Assembly: GCF_004795035.1 (NCBI RefSeq)
Contig: NZ_SSBK01000015.1
Location: 62,001 to 126,000 of the forward strand
Source of the DNA: Streptomyces sp. A0958
GTDB lineage: Bacteria > Actinomycetota > Actinomycetes > Streptomycetales > Streptomycetaceae
DNA: 64,000 nt
Reading direction: 5' to 3'
Position numbers and translations under genes: made by a program. Below the pieces are notes generated by a model that saw nothing but the letters and a program-made list of their open reading frames with translations, had not been told where the DNA came from and did not search any database. Shown here one piece after another: positions 40,012-48,229 of the stretch. The first letter of the stretch is position 1, and every line of letters begins with the position of its first letter.

Positions 40012-40506
40012 GTGGGGGAGGACATCGAGAAGCTGACGCGGCTCTTCGAGGCGCTGGGGGCCGAGGATGCCGAGGGGTGGGCCGAGTCGGAGGCCGAGGA
40101 GGGGCTGCCGCAGCTCGCCCGGTACCGGTTCCTGCGCATGGTCTGGCAGGACATCGACGCCTGGAGCACCACCGCGCCCCGCTGGGTGGCCGCCTACCGT
40201 GAGGAAGGGGTGGCCGGCGGGGCCGTGGAGCGGGCCGTCCGGCTCGGGCTGACGGCCGTGGAGCTGGGCGAGATCGCCCGCGAGGTCGCCAGGGAGACGG
40301 CGTTCGCGCTGCTCCAGGGAATCGATGATCCGGAGCGGGGCGATGTGCCGCGTGAGGTGGAGGGGCGGTTGCCCGGGTGGTTCCTGGGGGAGCTGTCCGG
40401 CCGGGGCGAGGCCACCGGGCGCGCCCTGGGCTCGCTGCACGAGGACCTGAACGAAACGGAACCGCAGTCCCCTACCAGCAGCAGCGCCGGAGGCGACACC
40501 GTATGA
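40012..40506 (+). CDS. Hypothetical protein
   Basis: 164 residues, GTG start 9 bp after the previous gene. It is rich in acidic residues and helical (DIEKLTRLFEALGAEDAEGW, then VERAVRLGLTAVELGEIARE). No known family. Its stop overlaps the methyltransferase start (ATGA), so it is cotranslated with that gene. Confidence 0.7.
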   Translation: MGEDIEKLTRLFEALGAEDAEGWAESEAEEGLPQLARYRFLRMVWQDIDAWSTTAPRWVAAYREEGVAGGAVERAVRLGLTAVELGEIAREVARETAFALLQGIDDPERGDVPREVEGRLPGWFLGELSGRGEATGRALGSLHEDLNETEPQSPTSSSAGGDTV

Positions 40507-41309
40507 CCGCGTTCGACGTCAGTGAGCGGCGGATCTGGGACGGGCGGGCCGAGAGCTACGCCCGCACCTTCGCCCGGCTCTGCGTCCACACCGTGCCCGC
40601 CCTGCTGGACGCCGCCGAGGTGCGGGACGGAACCCGTCTGCTCGACGTGGGGTGCGGCAGCGGCAGCGTGACCGTCGCCGCCCTCGCCCGGGGCGCGGTC
40701 GTCCGGGCGGTGGACGCCGAGCCTGGCATGGTCGAGGCGACCCGGCGGGCGGCGCCCGGGGTCTCGGTGCGCGTCGGCTCGCTGCCCCAGCTGCCGTACG
40801 CCGACGGGGAGTTCGACGCCGTCGCGGCCAACTTCGTCCTCAACCACGTCGGCCGCCCGCTGGACGCCCTGGTCGAGCTGCGCCGGATCACCCGCCCCGG
40901 CGGCCGGGTCGCCGTCACCGTCTGGCAGGCGCCCGGCGGCCCGGGGCAGGCTCTGGTCGGGCGCGCCGCCGAGGCCGCCGGGCTGACCCGGCCCGACTGG
41001 CTGGCCACCGTCGACGCGGAGCACATCTTTCCCCGCACCCCGGACGGGCTGGACGCCCTGCTCACGTCCGCCGGGCTCGGGGACGTACGAAGCACATCGC
41101 ACGCCTGGGACCACCGGGCCGACCCGGAGGACTGGTGGGCGGGGCCCGCCGCCGGGGTCGCCGCGATCGGCCGGCTGGTCACCAGCCGGGGGTCGGAGGG
41201 CGTGGCCGCCGCCAAGCGCGAGTACGACGTGCTGTGCCGGGAATTCCTCGCGGACGACGGGCTGCTGGTGCTGCCGCACGTGGCGGTGCTGGGACGAGGG
41301 ACGGCGTAG
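40503..41309 (+). CDS. Class I SAM-dependent methyltransferase
   Basis: 268 residues. The SAM site is GTRLLDVGCGSGSVTVAALA, with the acidic loop VDAEPGM, motif II LPYADGEFDAVAANFVLNHV and post-motif RPGGRVAVTVWQAPGG. UbiE/COQ5-like small-molecule methyltransferase; the substrate is unknown. The last gene of a run starting with the WhiJ-type regulator, so it may be the effector of that locus. Confidence 0.9.
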   Translation: MTAFDVSERRIWDGRAESYARTFARLCVHTVPALLDAAEVRDGTRLLDVGCGSGSVTVAALARGAVVRAVDAEPGMVEATRRAAPGVSVRVGSLPQLPYADGEFDAVAANFVLNHVGRPLDALVELRRITRPGGRVAVTVWQAPGGPGQALVGRAAEAAGLTRPDWLATVDAEHIFPRTPDGLDALLTSAGLGDVRSTSHAWDHRADPEDWWAGPAAGVAAIGRLVTSRGSEGVAAAKREYDVLCREFLADDGLLVLPHVAVLGRGTA

Positions 41310-41453
41310 GAACCGCCCGGGCACGTCCCCCGGTACACCGCCCGGGGGGCGTCTTCCGATATACCGTCCGGGCGCGTCCCCGCACGGCGTCCGGCACATG
41401 CGAGAGGACCCGTACGGCGCCCGCGCGCATGCGAAGGGGCCCGTACGGCGAAA

Positions 41454-41488
41454 CCGACGCTGTTGGTCGAATTAACCAACAGCGTCGG
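41454..41488. terminator. Bidirectional terminator between methyltransferase and LCP genes
   Basis: A perfect 14-bp stem, CCGACGCTGTTGGT with ACCAACAGCGTCGG, a 7-base AT-rich loop (CGAATTA), and flanking direct repeats of GGCGAAACCG. It lies between convergent genes. Confidence 0.85.
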
Positions 41489-41536
41489 CGAAACCGTCCG
41501 GGCCCCGAGAGGCGCACGCGCGCGCCCGCGCCCGCC

Positions 41537-42874
41537 TCAGTTCCCCGTGACCGTGACCTTCTCGTCGTTGTTGAGCTGGTCCACCAGCTGCTTGACCTTG
41601 GCCTTGTCCCAGACCAGGTTGCCGCCGACGGAACCGGAGATCGGCATGTTCAGCGAGGTGCCGTCGCCGCCCGTGACGTCCTTCAGGGCGAAGAACATCT
41701 TGCCCAGGGACCACAGCGACATGTCCTTGTCGACGATCAGCGTGTCCAGGCCGGAACCCAGCGTCGGGTACAGCTTGAACGGGTTGATGATCGTGGAGAA
41801 GGTCGCCGTCTGGCTGGCCAGGGCCGCGAGGAACTTCTGCTGGTTCTTCGTACGGTCCAGGTCCGAGGTGAAGGCGTGGCGGGTGCGGACGAAGGCCAGG
41901 GCCTCCTGGCCGTTGAGGGTCTGCTTGCCGGCCTGGAAGTCGGCGCCGGAGTACTTGTCCTTGAACGCCTTCGGGATGTCCAGCTCCACCCCGCCGATCG
42001 AGTCCACGATCTTGGCGAAGCCGCCGAAGCCGATCTCGACGTAGTGGTCGATGTGCAGGCCGGTGTTGAACTCGACCGTGCGCACCAGCAGCTCCGGCCC
42101 GTCCGTCGCGTACGCCGCGTTCAGCTTCGTCGTGCGGCCCGTGGCCTCGTACTTCTTGCCGGACTCGGAACCGACGAAGGAGGGGATCTCGACGTTGGAG
42201 TCGCGGGGCAGCGAGACCAGCGTCGGGCCGTTGCCGCCGTCGTGCAGGATCATCATCGAGTCGGTCCGCTTGCCCTCGGCCGAGCCCGTGTGGAGCCGCT
42301 TCTTGTCCTCGGCCGTCATGCCCTCGCGGCTGTCGGAGCCGACGATCAGGTAGTTCGTCCCGTCGCCGCCCTTCGGCCGCTCGATGACCTTGGACAGGTC
42401 GACATCGCGGTTCAGCTTGGAGTCGGCCCAGAAGTACGTGCCCACGGAGACGCCGAGCACCGCGACGACCAGGACCAGCGCGCCGATCTTGATCCGGCGG
42501 GCCCAGTTGGGTGCGGCCCCCGGGCGGCCCTGGACGTAACCCCGGTCAGCGCCGGCGCCACCGGGGCCACCGGGGCCGCCGCCGTGACCCGCGCCACGGC
42601 CGCCGTTTCCGCCGCCGTAGACCTGGCCCGTGTTGTATCCGCTGTCGTACTGCGGCTGACCGTCGTCGTAGCCGGCCGGCTGCTGCGGCACCGGGCGCTG
42701 CCTCGGCGGCGCGGGGCGCTGCCTCGGCGGCGCGGGGCGCTGCTGCGGCGGGGCCGGGCGGCGCTGGACGTGCGGCATCGAGCGGGCGCTCTCGGGCCGC
42801 TCGTTCGCGCTGCCCTGCCCGTAGCGGTTACCGCTGCGGTCGTCGTCGGTCCAGCCGTCGGGCCAATCGTTCAT
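41537..42874 (-). CDS. LytR-CpsA-Psr (LCP) family glycopolymer transferase 1
   Basis: 445 residues. A ~110-residue cytoplasmic N terminus, rich in Pro/Gln with RPAPPRQ repeats, precedes one membrane helix (IGALVLVVAVLGVSVGTYFW) and the LCP domain: YLIVGSDSREGMT, LVSLPRDSNVEIPS, KLNAAYATDGPELLVRTVE and ALAFVRTRHAFTSDLDRTKN carry the catalytic Arg/Asp residues. LCP enzymes attach polyprenyl-phosphate-linked polymers to peptidoglycan. It has no LytR_C domain. One of five LCP genes in 10 kb. Confidence 0.95.
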   Translation of the reverse strand: MNDWPDGWTDDDRSGNRYGQGSANERPESARSMPHVQRRPAPPQQRPAPPRQRPAPPRQRPVPQQPAGYDDGQPQYDSGYNTGQVYGGGNGGRGAGHGGGPGGPGGAGADRGYVQGRPGAAPNWARRIKIGALVLVVAVLGVSVGTYFWADSKLNRDVDLSKVIERPKGGDGTNYLIVGSDSREGMTAEDKKRLHTGSAEGKRTDSMMILHDGGNGPTLVSLPRDSNVEIPSFVGSESGKKYEATGRTTKLNAAYATDGPELLVRTVEFNTGLHIDHYVEIGFGGFAKIVDSIGGVELDIPKAFKDKYSGADFQAGKQTLNGQEALAFVRTRHAFTSDLDRTKNQQKFLAALASQTATFSTIINPFKLYPTLGSGLDTLIVDKDMSLWSLGKMFFALKDVTGGDGTSLNMPISGSVGGNLVWDKAKVKQLVDQLNNDEKVTVTGN

Positions 42875-42993
42875 AGGGACCAGTGTGCAGGTCGGGGCCG
42901 TTCCTCTTACAGGGTGTGAGGAAAATCGGACCAGGGCTGTTGCGAAGCTGATGCATTGCGACGCCTCCCAAGCCCACGCATAAGGTGGACGGT

Positions 42994-43542
42994 ATGACAG
43001 ATCAGGCTCCGCGCCCGGAGAGCGACATTCCGGCCAAGCCCACCGCGGCCTCCCGGACCACCCTCAGCCACATCATGACCGGCAGCGACACCAATCTCCT
43101 GGGTACGGTGCACGGCGGCGTGATCATGAAGTTGGTCGACGACGCGGCGGGCGCCGTGGCCGGCCGGCACTCCGGCGGGCCAGCAGTCACCGCCTCGATG
43201 GACGAGATGGTCTTCCTGGAGCCGGTCCGCGTCGGCGACCTCGTGCACGTGCGGGCCCAGGTCAACTGGACCGGCCGCTCCTCCATGGAGGTCGGCGTCC
43301 GGGTCATGGCCGAGCGCTGGAACGAGTCGACGCCGGCGACGCAGGTCGGCAGCGCGTATCTGGTGTTCGCGGCGGTCGACGCGGACGGGCGGCCCCGCCC
43401 CGTACCGCAGGTCGTCCCGGAGACGGAGCGCGACAAGCGGCGCTACCAGGAGGCCCAGATCCGCCGCACCCACCGGCTGGCCCGCCGCCGCGCGATCCGT
43501 GAGCTGCGGGAGAAGCGGGTCGCAGACGGCATCGAGGACTGA
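42994..43542 (+). CDS. Acyl-CoA thioesterase (hotdog fold)
   Basis: 182 residues. The hotdog segment is MTGSDTNLLGTVHGGVIMKL followed by VDDAAGA, with the catalytic-region Asn/His, and MDEMVFLEPVRVGDLVHVRA, which is typical of BACH/YciA-type acyl-CoA hydrolases. It frees CoA from fatty acyl-CoA in the cytosol. The ATG at 42994 follows AAGGTGGACGGT; a GTG nine bases earlier is less likely. A basic, helical C-terminal tail is present. Divergent from LCP 1. Confidence 0.93.
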   Translation: MTDQAPRPESDIPAKPTAASRTTLSHIMTGSDTNLLGTVHGGVIMKLVDDAAGAVAGRHSGGPAVTASMDEMVFLEPVRVGDLVHVRAQVNWTGRSSMEVGVRVMAERWNESTPATQVGSAYLVFAAVDADGRPRPVPQVVPETERDKRRYQEAQIRRTHRLARRRAIRELREKRVADGIED

Positions 43543-43593
43543 GGGGGCGGGACCGGGCGGGGCGCCCGGCATCCGGCGTGAGCGGTACGTCCC

Positions 43594-43731
43594 AGCCCGC
43601 CGGGCGATTGAGGGCGGAACCGGTTCGCCGGGGGGCGGGGTCTTGCCGGGGGCCGGGGCCTTTGGCGGGCCCGCACCGCAGAGCGCGGGGTTCACCCCCG
43701 ACCGGTTCCGTCCTCAAGCGCCGGACGGGCT
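43594..43731. repeat. Two copies of the dispersed 22-bp element in inverted orientation
   Basis: A degenerate copy AGCCCGCCGGGCGATTGAGG (43594-43615) and a good inverted copy GTCCTCAAGCGCCGGACGGG plus CT (43710-43731) lie in the convergent gap between the thioesterase and LCP 2 genes, where they could form a long hairpin. Confidence 0.75.
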
Positions 43732-43759
43732 GGGGTTGCCCGCCCGGCCCGCCCCCCGC

Positions 43760-45226
43760 TTACGGGCACACCACCTCGTCCCCCTTGACCGCGCCGAACT
43801 TCCCGGAGTCCGGCTCCTCCGCGTGGACCGGCCGCACCTTGTGGTAGTCCTCGCCCGCCGTCACCTTCATCGTCGCCCCCTGCCCCGGCACCGCCCGCAG
43901 CTCCGCCCCCGGCAACGCCGCCGCCAGGGTCTTCGCGGAGCGGTCCCAGCGCGGGTCGTACGTGACCAGCGTGTGCTTGAGGTCGCGCTGCGGTGAGGTG
44001 AGCGGGGCGCGGGTGGTGTCGAAGCCGGTGGCGTGCAGCGCGGCGTCGACGGTGGAGCCGAGGCCGTCCTTCTCGGTCCCGTTGTAGACCTGGACCCGGA
44101 TCTGCTGCGGCGGCACGTCGACCTTCTTCGCGGCGGCCTGCGCGGCGGGCCGGGCGGTCGTGAGGGGTTTGTCCTCGCGCAGGGCGGTGAACAGCTGCTT
44201 CGACTTGACCGGGTCCCATTTGACCGTGGAGCCGATGCCCTTGACCTGGTAGGCGACATCGCCCATCGGCACCGAGGTGAACTCGGACGAGGCGGGGGAG
44301 AAGCCGCGCATCGCCTGGCCGATGGAGAGCAGTTGCTCCGTGTCGAAGCCCTTGTCCGCCCGTACCGACTTCAGCATCGTCGAGGCGACCTCGCGGAACT
44401 TCACCGGGTTCAGGAGGACCCCGCTGCTCGTCGCCTGCTTGATCAGCGAGGCCATGAACTTCTGCTGGCGCTGCATCCGGCCCAGGTCGGCGGCCCCGTC
44501 GATGTGCCGGGAGCGTACGAACTGGAGCGCCTGGCCGCCGTCCAGCGTGTGGGTGCCGGCCGCGAGGTCCAGGCCGGTGTAGGAGTCCTTCAGCGGCCGG
44601 GCGGTGCAGATCCTCACACCGCCGAGGGTGTCGACCGTCGTCATGAAACTGGTGAAGTCGACCTCCAGGTAGTGGTCGATCTTGACGGCGGTCATCTGCT
44701 CGATCGTGCGCACGGTGAGGCTCGGACCGCCCTCCGCGTACGCCGCGTTCAGCTTCACCGGATGCGCCGCGTGCTCCTCGCCGGTCGTCCGGTCCCGGTG
44801 CGCGGGGACCTCCGCGTAGCTGTCGCGCGGCAGGCTGACGACGCTGGCGCGCTGCTTGTCCGCCGACAGGTGCACCAGCATGATCGTGTCCGTGCAGTGG
44901 CAGGGCTCGCCGCCCAGCCGGTACTTCCGCTTCTCGTCCTTGGTGATCTTGTCGCGCCCGTCGGTGCCGACCAGCAGCAGATTCATGCCGTGTCCGCCCG
45001 CGGGCCGGTTCTTCATGTCCTTGAACGGGTCGATGCGGTCGATCCCGCTCTCCAGGTTCGTCACGACCGCGTGCCCGATCCCGCCGGCCCCGAGCACGAG
45101 CACGGAGAGCCCGGTCGCCACCCGCGTGCCCCAGCGCGGCCGCTCGTCCGGCCGTCTCGGCCGCCTGCGCTGCGGGGAGGCGGTGCGGGGCCTGGGCGGA
45201 CGGGGGGAGCGGTGCGGCGTGGGCAC
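43760..45226 (-). CDS. LCP family glycopolymer transferase 2 with LytR_C domain
   Basis: 488 residues. Basic N terminus, membrane helix VATGLSVLVLGAGGIGHAVV, LCP domain (NLLLVGTDGRDKIT, VVSLPRDSYAEVP, KLNAAYAEGGPSLTVRTIEQ, ALQFVRSRHIDGAADLGRMQ) and a C-terminal LytR_C domain starting IRVQVYNGTEKDG. The GTG at 45226 follows GGAGGTGTCCCCCC; upstream in-frame ATGs are not credible because they overlap the divergent glycosyltransferase gene. It probably ligates wall glycopolymers. Confidence 0.93.
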   Translation of the reverse strand: MPTPHRSPRPPRPRTASPQRRRPRRPDERPRWGTRVATGLSVLVLGAGGIGHAVVTNLESGIDRIDPFKDMKNRPAGGHGMNLLLVGTDGRDKITKDEKRKYRLGGEPCHCTDTIMLVHLSADKQRASVVSLPRDSYAEVPAHRDRTTGEEHAAHPVKLNAAYAEGGPSLTVRTIEQMTAVKIDHYLEVDFTSFMTTVDTLGGVRICTARPLKDSYTGLDLAAGTHTLDGGQALQFVRSRHIDGAADLGRMQRQQKFMASLIKQATSSGVLLNPVKFREVASTMLKSVRADKGFDTEQLLSIGQAMRGFSPASSEFTSVPMGDVAYQVKGIGSTVKWDPVKSKQLFTALREDKPLTTARPAAQAAAKKVDVPPQQIRVQVYNGTEKDGLGSTVDAALHATGFDTTRAPLTSPQRDLKHTLVTYDPRWDRSAKTLAAALPGAELRAVPGQGATMKVTAGEDYHKVRPVHAEEPDSGKFGAVKGDEVVCP

Positions 45227-45407
45227 GGGGGGACACCTCCGCGGTGCGAGGGGGACCGTTCGCACGGTAGGCCCATATGATCTGCATCCCGGGAGGCCAC
45301 CCGGCGGCGCGCACCGCTGTCCCCCATTCGCGGTAACGTGGCGGCCGAATACCGCCGCCTGGTGGGGTGCGAACCCCCGGCGCCCCCGAGGACCCCCCGA
45401 GGACCAC

Positions 45408-46439
45408 ATGTCTGCCGCGCAGCCTCCCGCCGTCTCCGTGATCATGCCGGTGCTCAACGAGGAGCGCCATCTCCGGAACTCCGTCCGCCACATCCTGGAG
45501 CAGGAGTACGCGGGCGAGATGGAGGTGGTGATCGCGCTCGGCCCGTCCACGGACCGTACGGACGAGATCGCCGCCGAACTGGTCGCGGAGGACCCCCGGG
45601 TCCACACCGTGCCGAACCCCACCGGCCGCACCCCCGCCGCACTCAACGCGGCGATCAAGGCATCCAGCCACCCCATCGTCGTACGCGTCGACGGCCACGG
45701 CATGCTCTCGCCGAACTACATCGCGACCGCCGTCCGGCTCCTGGAGGAGACGGGCGCGCAGAACGTCGGCGGCATCATGCACGCCGAGGGCGAGAACGCC
45801 TGGGAGGACGCCGTCGCCGCGGCCATGACGTCCAAGATCGGCGTCGGCAACGCGGCCTTCCACACCGGCGGCCAGGCGGGCCCCGCCGAGACCGTGTACC
45901 TGGGCGTCTTCCGCCGGGAGGCGCTGGAGAAGGCCGACGGGTACAACGTCGAGTTCATCCGCGCCCAGGACTGGGAGCTGAACTTCCGCATCCGCGAGGC
46001 CGGCGGCCTGATCTGGTTCTCGCCCGAGCTGCGCGTCCAGTACCGCCCCCGCCCCTCCGTCCGGGCGCTCGCCAAGCAGTACAAGGACTACGGCCGCTGG
46101 CGCCACGTCGTCGCCCGCTACCACTCCGGCTCCATCAACCTGCGCTACCTCGCGCCCCCGACCGCCGTGGTCGCCATCGCGGCCGGCCTCGTGGTGGGCG
46201 CCGCGGTCACCCCGTGGGCCCTGATCGTCCCGGGCGGCTATGTCGCGGCGATCGTCGCCGGGTCACTCCCGGCGGGCAAGGGCCTGTCGCTGAAGGCCCG
46301 GGCGCAGATCCCGGTGGCGCTGGCGACCATGCACATGTCGTGGGGGTACGGCTTCCTGACGAGCCCGCGCTCGCTGGCCAGGAAGGTCATCGCGAGCCGC
46401 CGCCCGGCGGTCACCGAGCCGGGTACGCCGGTGGCCTGA
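45408..46439 (+). CDS. Family 2 glycosyltransferase
   Basis: 343 residues. GT-A domain: VSVIMPVLNEERHLRNSVRH, EVVIALGPSTDRTDEIAAEL, the DxD-like VVRVDGHGMLSP, and a catalytic-region AQDWELNFRIREAGG, with a C-terminal membrane region of about two hydrophobic helices (AVVAIAAGLVVGAAVTPWAL). It resembles polyprenol-type or succinoglycan-type transferases that build a lipid-linked polymer. It sits among LCP genes and is likely part of the same wall-polymer pathway. Confidence 0.92.
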   Translation: MSAAQPPAVSVIMPVLNEERHLRNSVRHILEQEYAGEMEVVIALGPSTDRTDEIAAELVAEDPRVHTVPNPTGRTPAALNAAIKASSHPIVVRVDGHGMLSPNYIATAVRLLEETGAQNVGGIMHAEGENAWEDAVAAAMTSKIGVGNAAFHTGGQAGPAETVYLGVFRREALEKADGYNVEFIRAQDWELNFRIREAGGLIWFSPELRVQYRPRPSVRALAKQYKDYGRWRHVVARYHSGSINLRYLAPPTAVVAIAAGLVVGAAVTPWALIVPGGYVAAIVAGSLPAGKGLSLKARAQIPVALATMHMSWGYGFLTSPRSLARKVIASRRPAVTEPGTPVA

Positions 46440-46453
46440 CCCGGACACGACGA

Positions 46454-46488
46454 AGAGGGGGCGCCCGGCCGGACCGGGCGCCCCCTCT
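46454..46488. terminator. Bidirectional terminator between GT2 and LCP 3
   Basis: A perfect 15-bp stem, AGAGGGGGCGCCCGG with CCGGGCGCCCCCTCT, and a 5-base loop between two convergent genes. Confidence 0.88.
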
Positions 46489-46504
46489 CGCGTACCTGAG
46501 ACGC

Positions 46505-48181
46505 CTACGGCGTGCGGTACGGCCAGTACACGTCCATGCAGTCGTCCGTCTTGGCGCCGTTGACGGACTCGGTGCCCTCCAGCGGGTCGCTGTCGTCGTC
46601 GACGGTCTTCGGCGCCTCGGCGCCCGTACGCCAGTCGGAGCCGACCGTGAGCGTCAGCCCGGCCCCGCTCGGGGTCTCCTTGACGGCGCTCGTCGGCAGC
46701 GACAGCGCCTTGGCCACGGACAGGGCGTCCGACTTGCCCTGGGCCCCGGCGCTGTGCGGGTACGTCACCTCGGTCGTCAGCGCGGACCCCGGGTCGGACG
46801 TGGTGTCCGCCTCGGTGAAGCCCTTGTCCTTCAGCAGGTCCCGGACCGCGGCCGCACGGCCCTCGGTAGGCGCCCGGCCGTCGGCGCCGGTGCCGTTGAC
46901 CACGGTGATCCCGATCGACGCCGGAGCACCGGCCTCCGGTCCCGCCGCCGCCTTCTTCTTCGCCTTGGCACGGTCCTTGGGGTCGAGCGACTGGTCCTCG
47001 CGCAGCATCGCCCACAGCCTGTCGGCGGCGCCGGGCTTCGGCAGGACGTGGGCGTCGGGGTCCTCGGGGTCGGGAATCCGGGGCATCGTCAGCATGTTCA
47101 TCTTGTCCAGCGGCAGGTTCTTGAGCTGCATGCCGAGGTCGAACAGCTTCTTGACCGTGCCGATCTCCTGCGAGACCTGGAGCGACTTGGTCGCGGTCTC
47201 GGCGAGGTTCATCAGCTTGCCCGTGTCGGTGAAGGCGTTCTGGCTCTTCAGCTCGCGCAGCACGGAGTTCAGGTACATGTGCTGGGCCTTGGACCGGCCG
47301 ATGTCGCTCTCGAAGGCGTGCCGGGTGCGCAACCACTTCAGCGCCTGCTCGCCCTTGATCTTGTGCCGGCCCGCCTTCATCCGCAGGTACGAGCCGCCGG
47401 GCACCTTGGGCTTCGGCAGGTCGTAGACGTCCTGCTTCACACAGACCTCGGCGCCGCCCACGGCGTCCGCCATGGCCACCACACCGGCGAAGTCGACCAT
47501 CATCCAGTGGTCGATGTAGACCTTGGTGAGCTGTTCCCAGGTGTCCAGGGTGCAGCCGGGACCGCCGCGCAGCGACTCGTTGATGATGCCGTTGCTGGCC
47601 GGGTACTTCTCGTGGGTGTCCGGGTTCTCGCAGGCGGGTATGTCCACGCGGGTGTCCCGGGGGATGCTGACGACCGAGGCGTTCTTCCGGTCGGCCGACA
47701 CGTGCAGCAGCATCTGCACATCGGCGAGCGGGGTGGCGCCTACGCTGTCCCGCGCTCCGCCGAGCTTGAGGTTCTCCTTGCTGTTACGGCTGTCGGAGCC
47801 GATCAGCAGGATGTTCAGCGGGGTCTGGCCCTCGGCGTTCGGGGTGGCCTTCTTCGCCCCGCTGTTGCCCGCACTCCGCTCACCCTTGCGGAGGTTGCTG
47901 TTCAGGTGCTGATACCAGAGGTAACCGGCCGTGCCGGTCCCGAGTATGAGGAAGGCGACGGAGAAGGCCAGCCAGCGCAGCACACGGTGCTTCTTCTTCG
48001 GTTTTCGGCGCCCGCCCCGGTTCCCGGCGCGATGCCCGCCCCCGGAGCTGCGCCCCCCGCCCTTGCCGGCGACGACGGCGGTCGCACCGGCGCCGTCCGT
48101 GTCCTGGTGGCGTTCCCCGGCTCCGCGGGCGTGCGGGGGCCGCGGTCGGGTCCCCTCCCCAGGCGTGCTGCTCCGTCCCAC
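46505..48181 (-). CDS. LCP family glycopolymer transferase 3 with LytR_C domain
   Basis: 558 residues. Basic Gly-rich cytoplasmic part, helix WLAFSVAFLILGTGTAGYLW, LCP domain (LNILLIGSDSRNSKENLKLG, VVSIPRDTRVDIP, ALKWLRTRHAFESDIGRSKA) and LytR_C (IGITVVNGTGADGRAPTEGR). It ends DDCMDVYWPYRTP. The GTG at 48181 follows AGGGGGTCCCG. It runs in the same direction as LCP 4, 48 bp before it in gene order, so the two are probably cotranscribed. Confidence 0.94.
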   Translation of the reverse strand: MGRSSTPGEGTRPRPPHARGAGERHQDTDGAGATAVVAGKGGGRSSGGGHRAGNRGGRRKPKKKHRVLRWLAFSVAFLILGTGTAGYLWYQHLNSNLRKGERSAGNSGAKKATPNAEGQTPLNILLIGSDSRNSKENLKLGGARDSVGATPLADVQMLLHVSADRKNASVVSIPRDTRVDIPACENPDTHEKYPASNGIINESLRGGPGCTLDTWEQLTKVYIDHWMMVDFAGVVAMADAVGGAEVCVKQDVYDLPKPKVPGGSYLRMKAGRHKIKGEQALKWLRTRHAFESDIGRSKAQHMYLNSVLRELKSQNAFTDTGKLMNLAETATKSLQVSQEIGTVKKLFDLGMQLKNLPLDKMNMLTMPRIPDPEDPDAHVLPKPGAADRLWAMLREDQSLDPKDRAKAKKKAAAGPEAGAPASIGITVVNGTGADGRAPTEGRAAAVRDLLKDKGFTEADTTSDPGSALTTEVTYPHSAGAQGKSDALSVAKALSLPTSAVKETPSGAGLTLTVGSDWRTGAEAPKTVDDDSDPLEGTESVNGAKTDDCMDVYWPYRTP

Positions 48182-48229
48182 CGGGACCCCCTGCTGTTCA
48201 GACTCGCGGTATCGCGCGGTGACCCGGTG

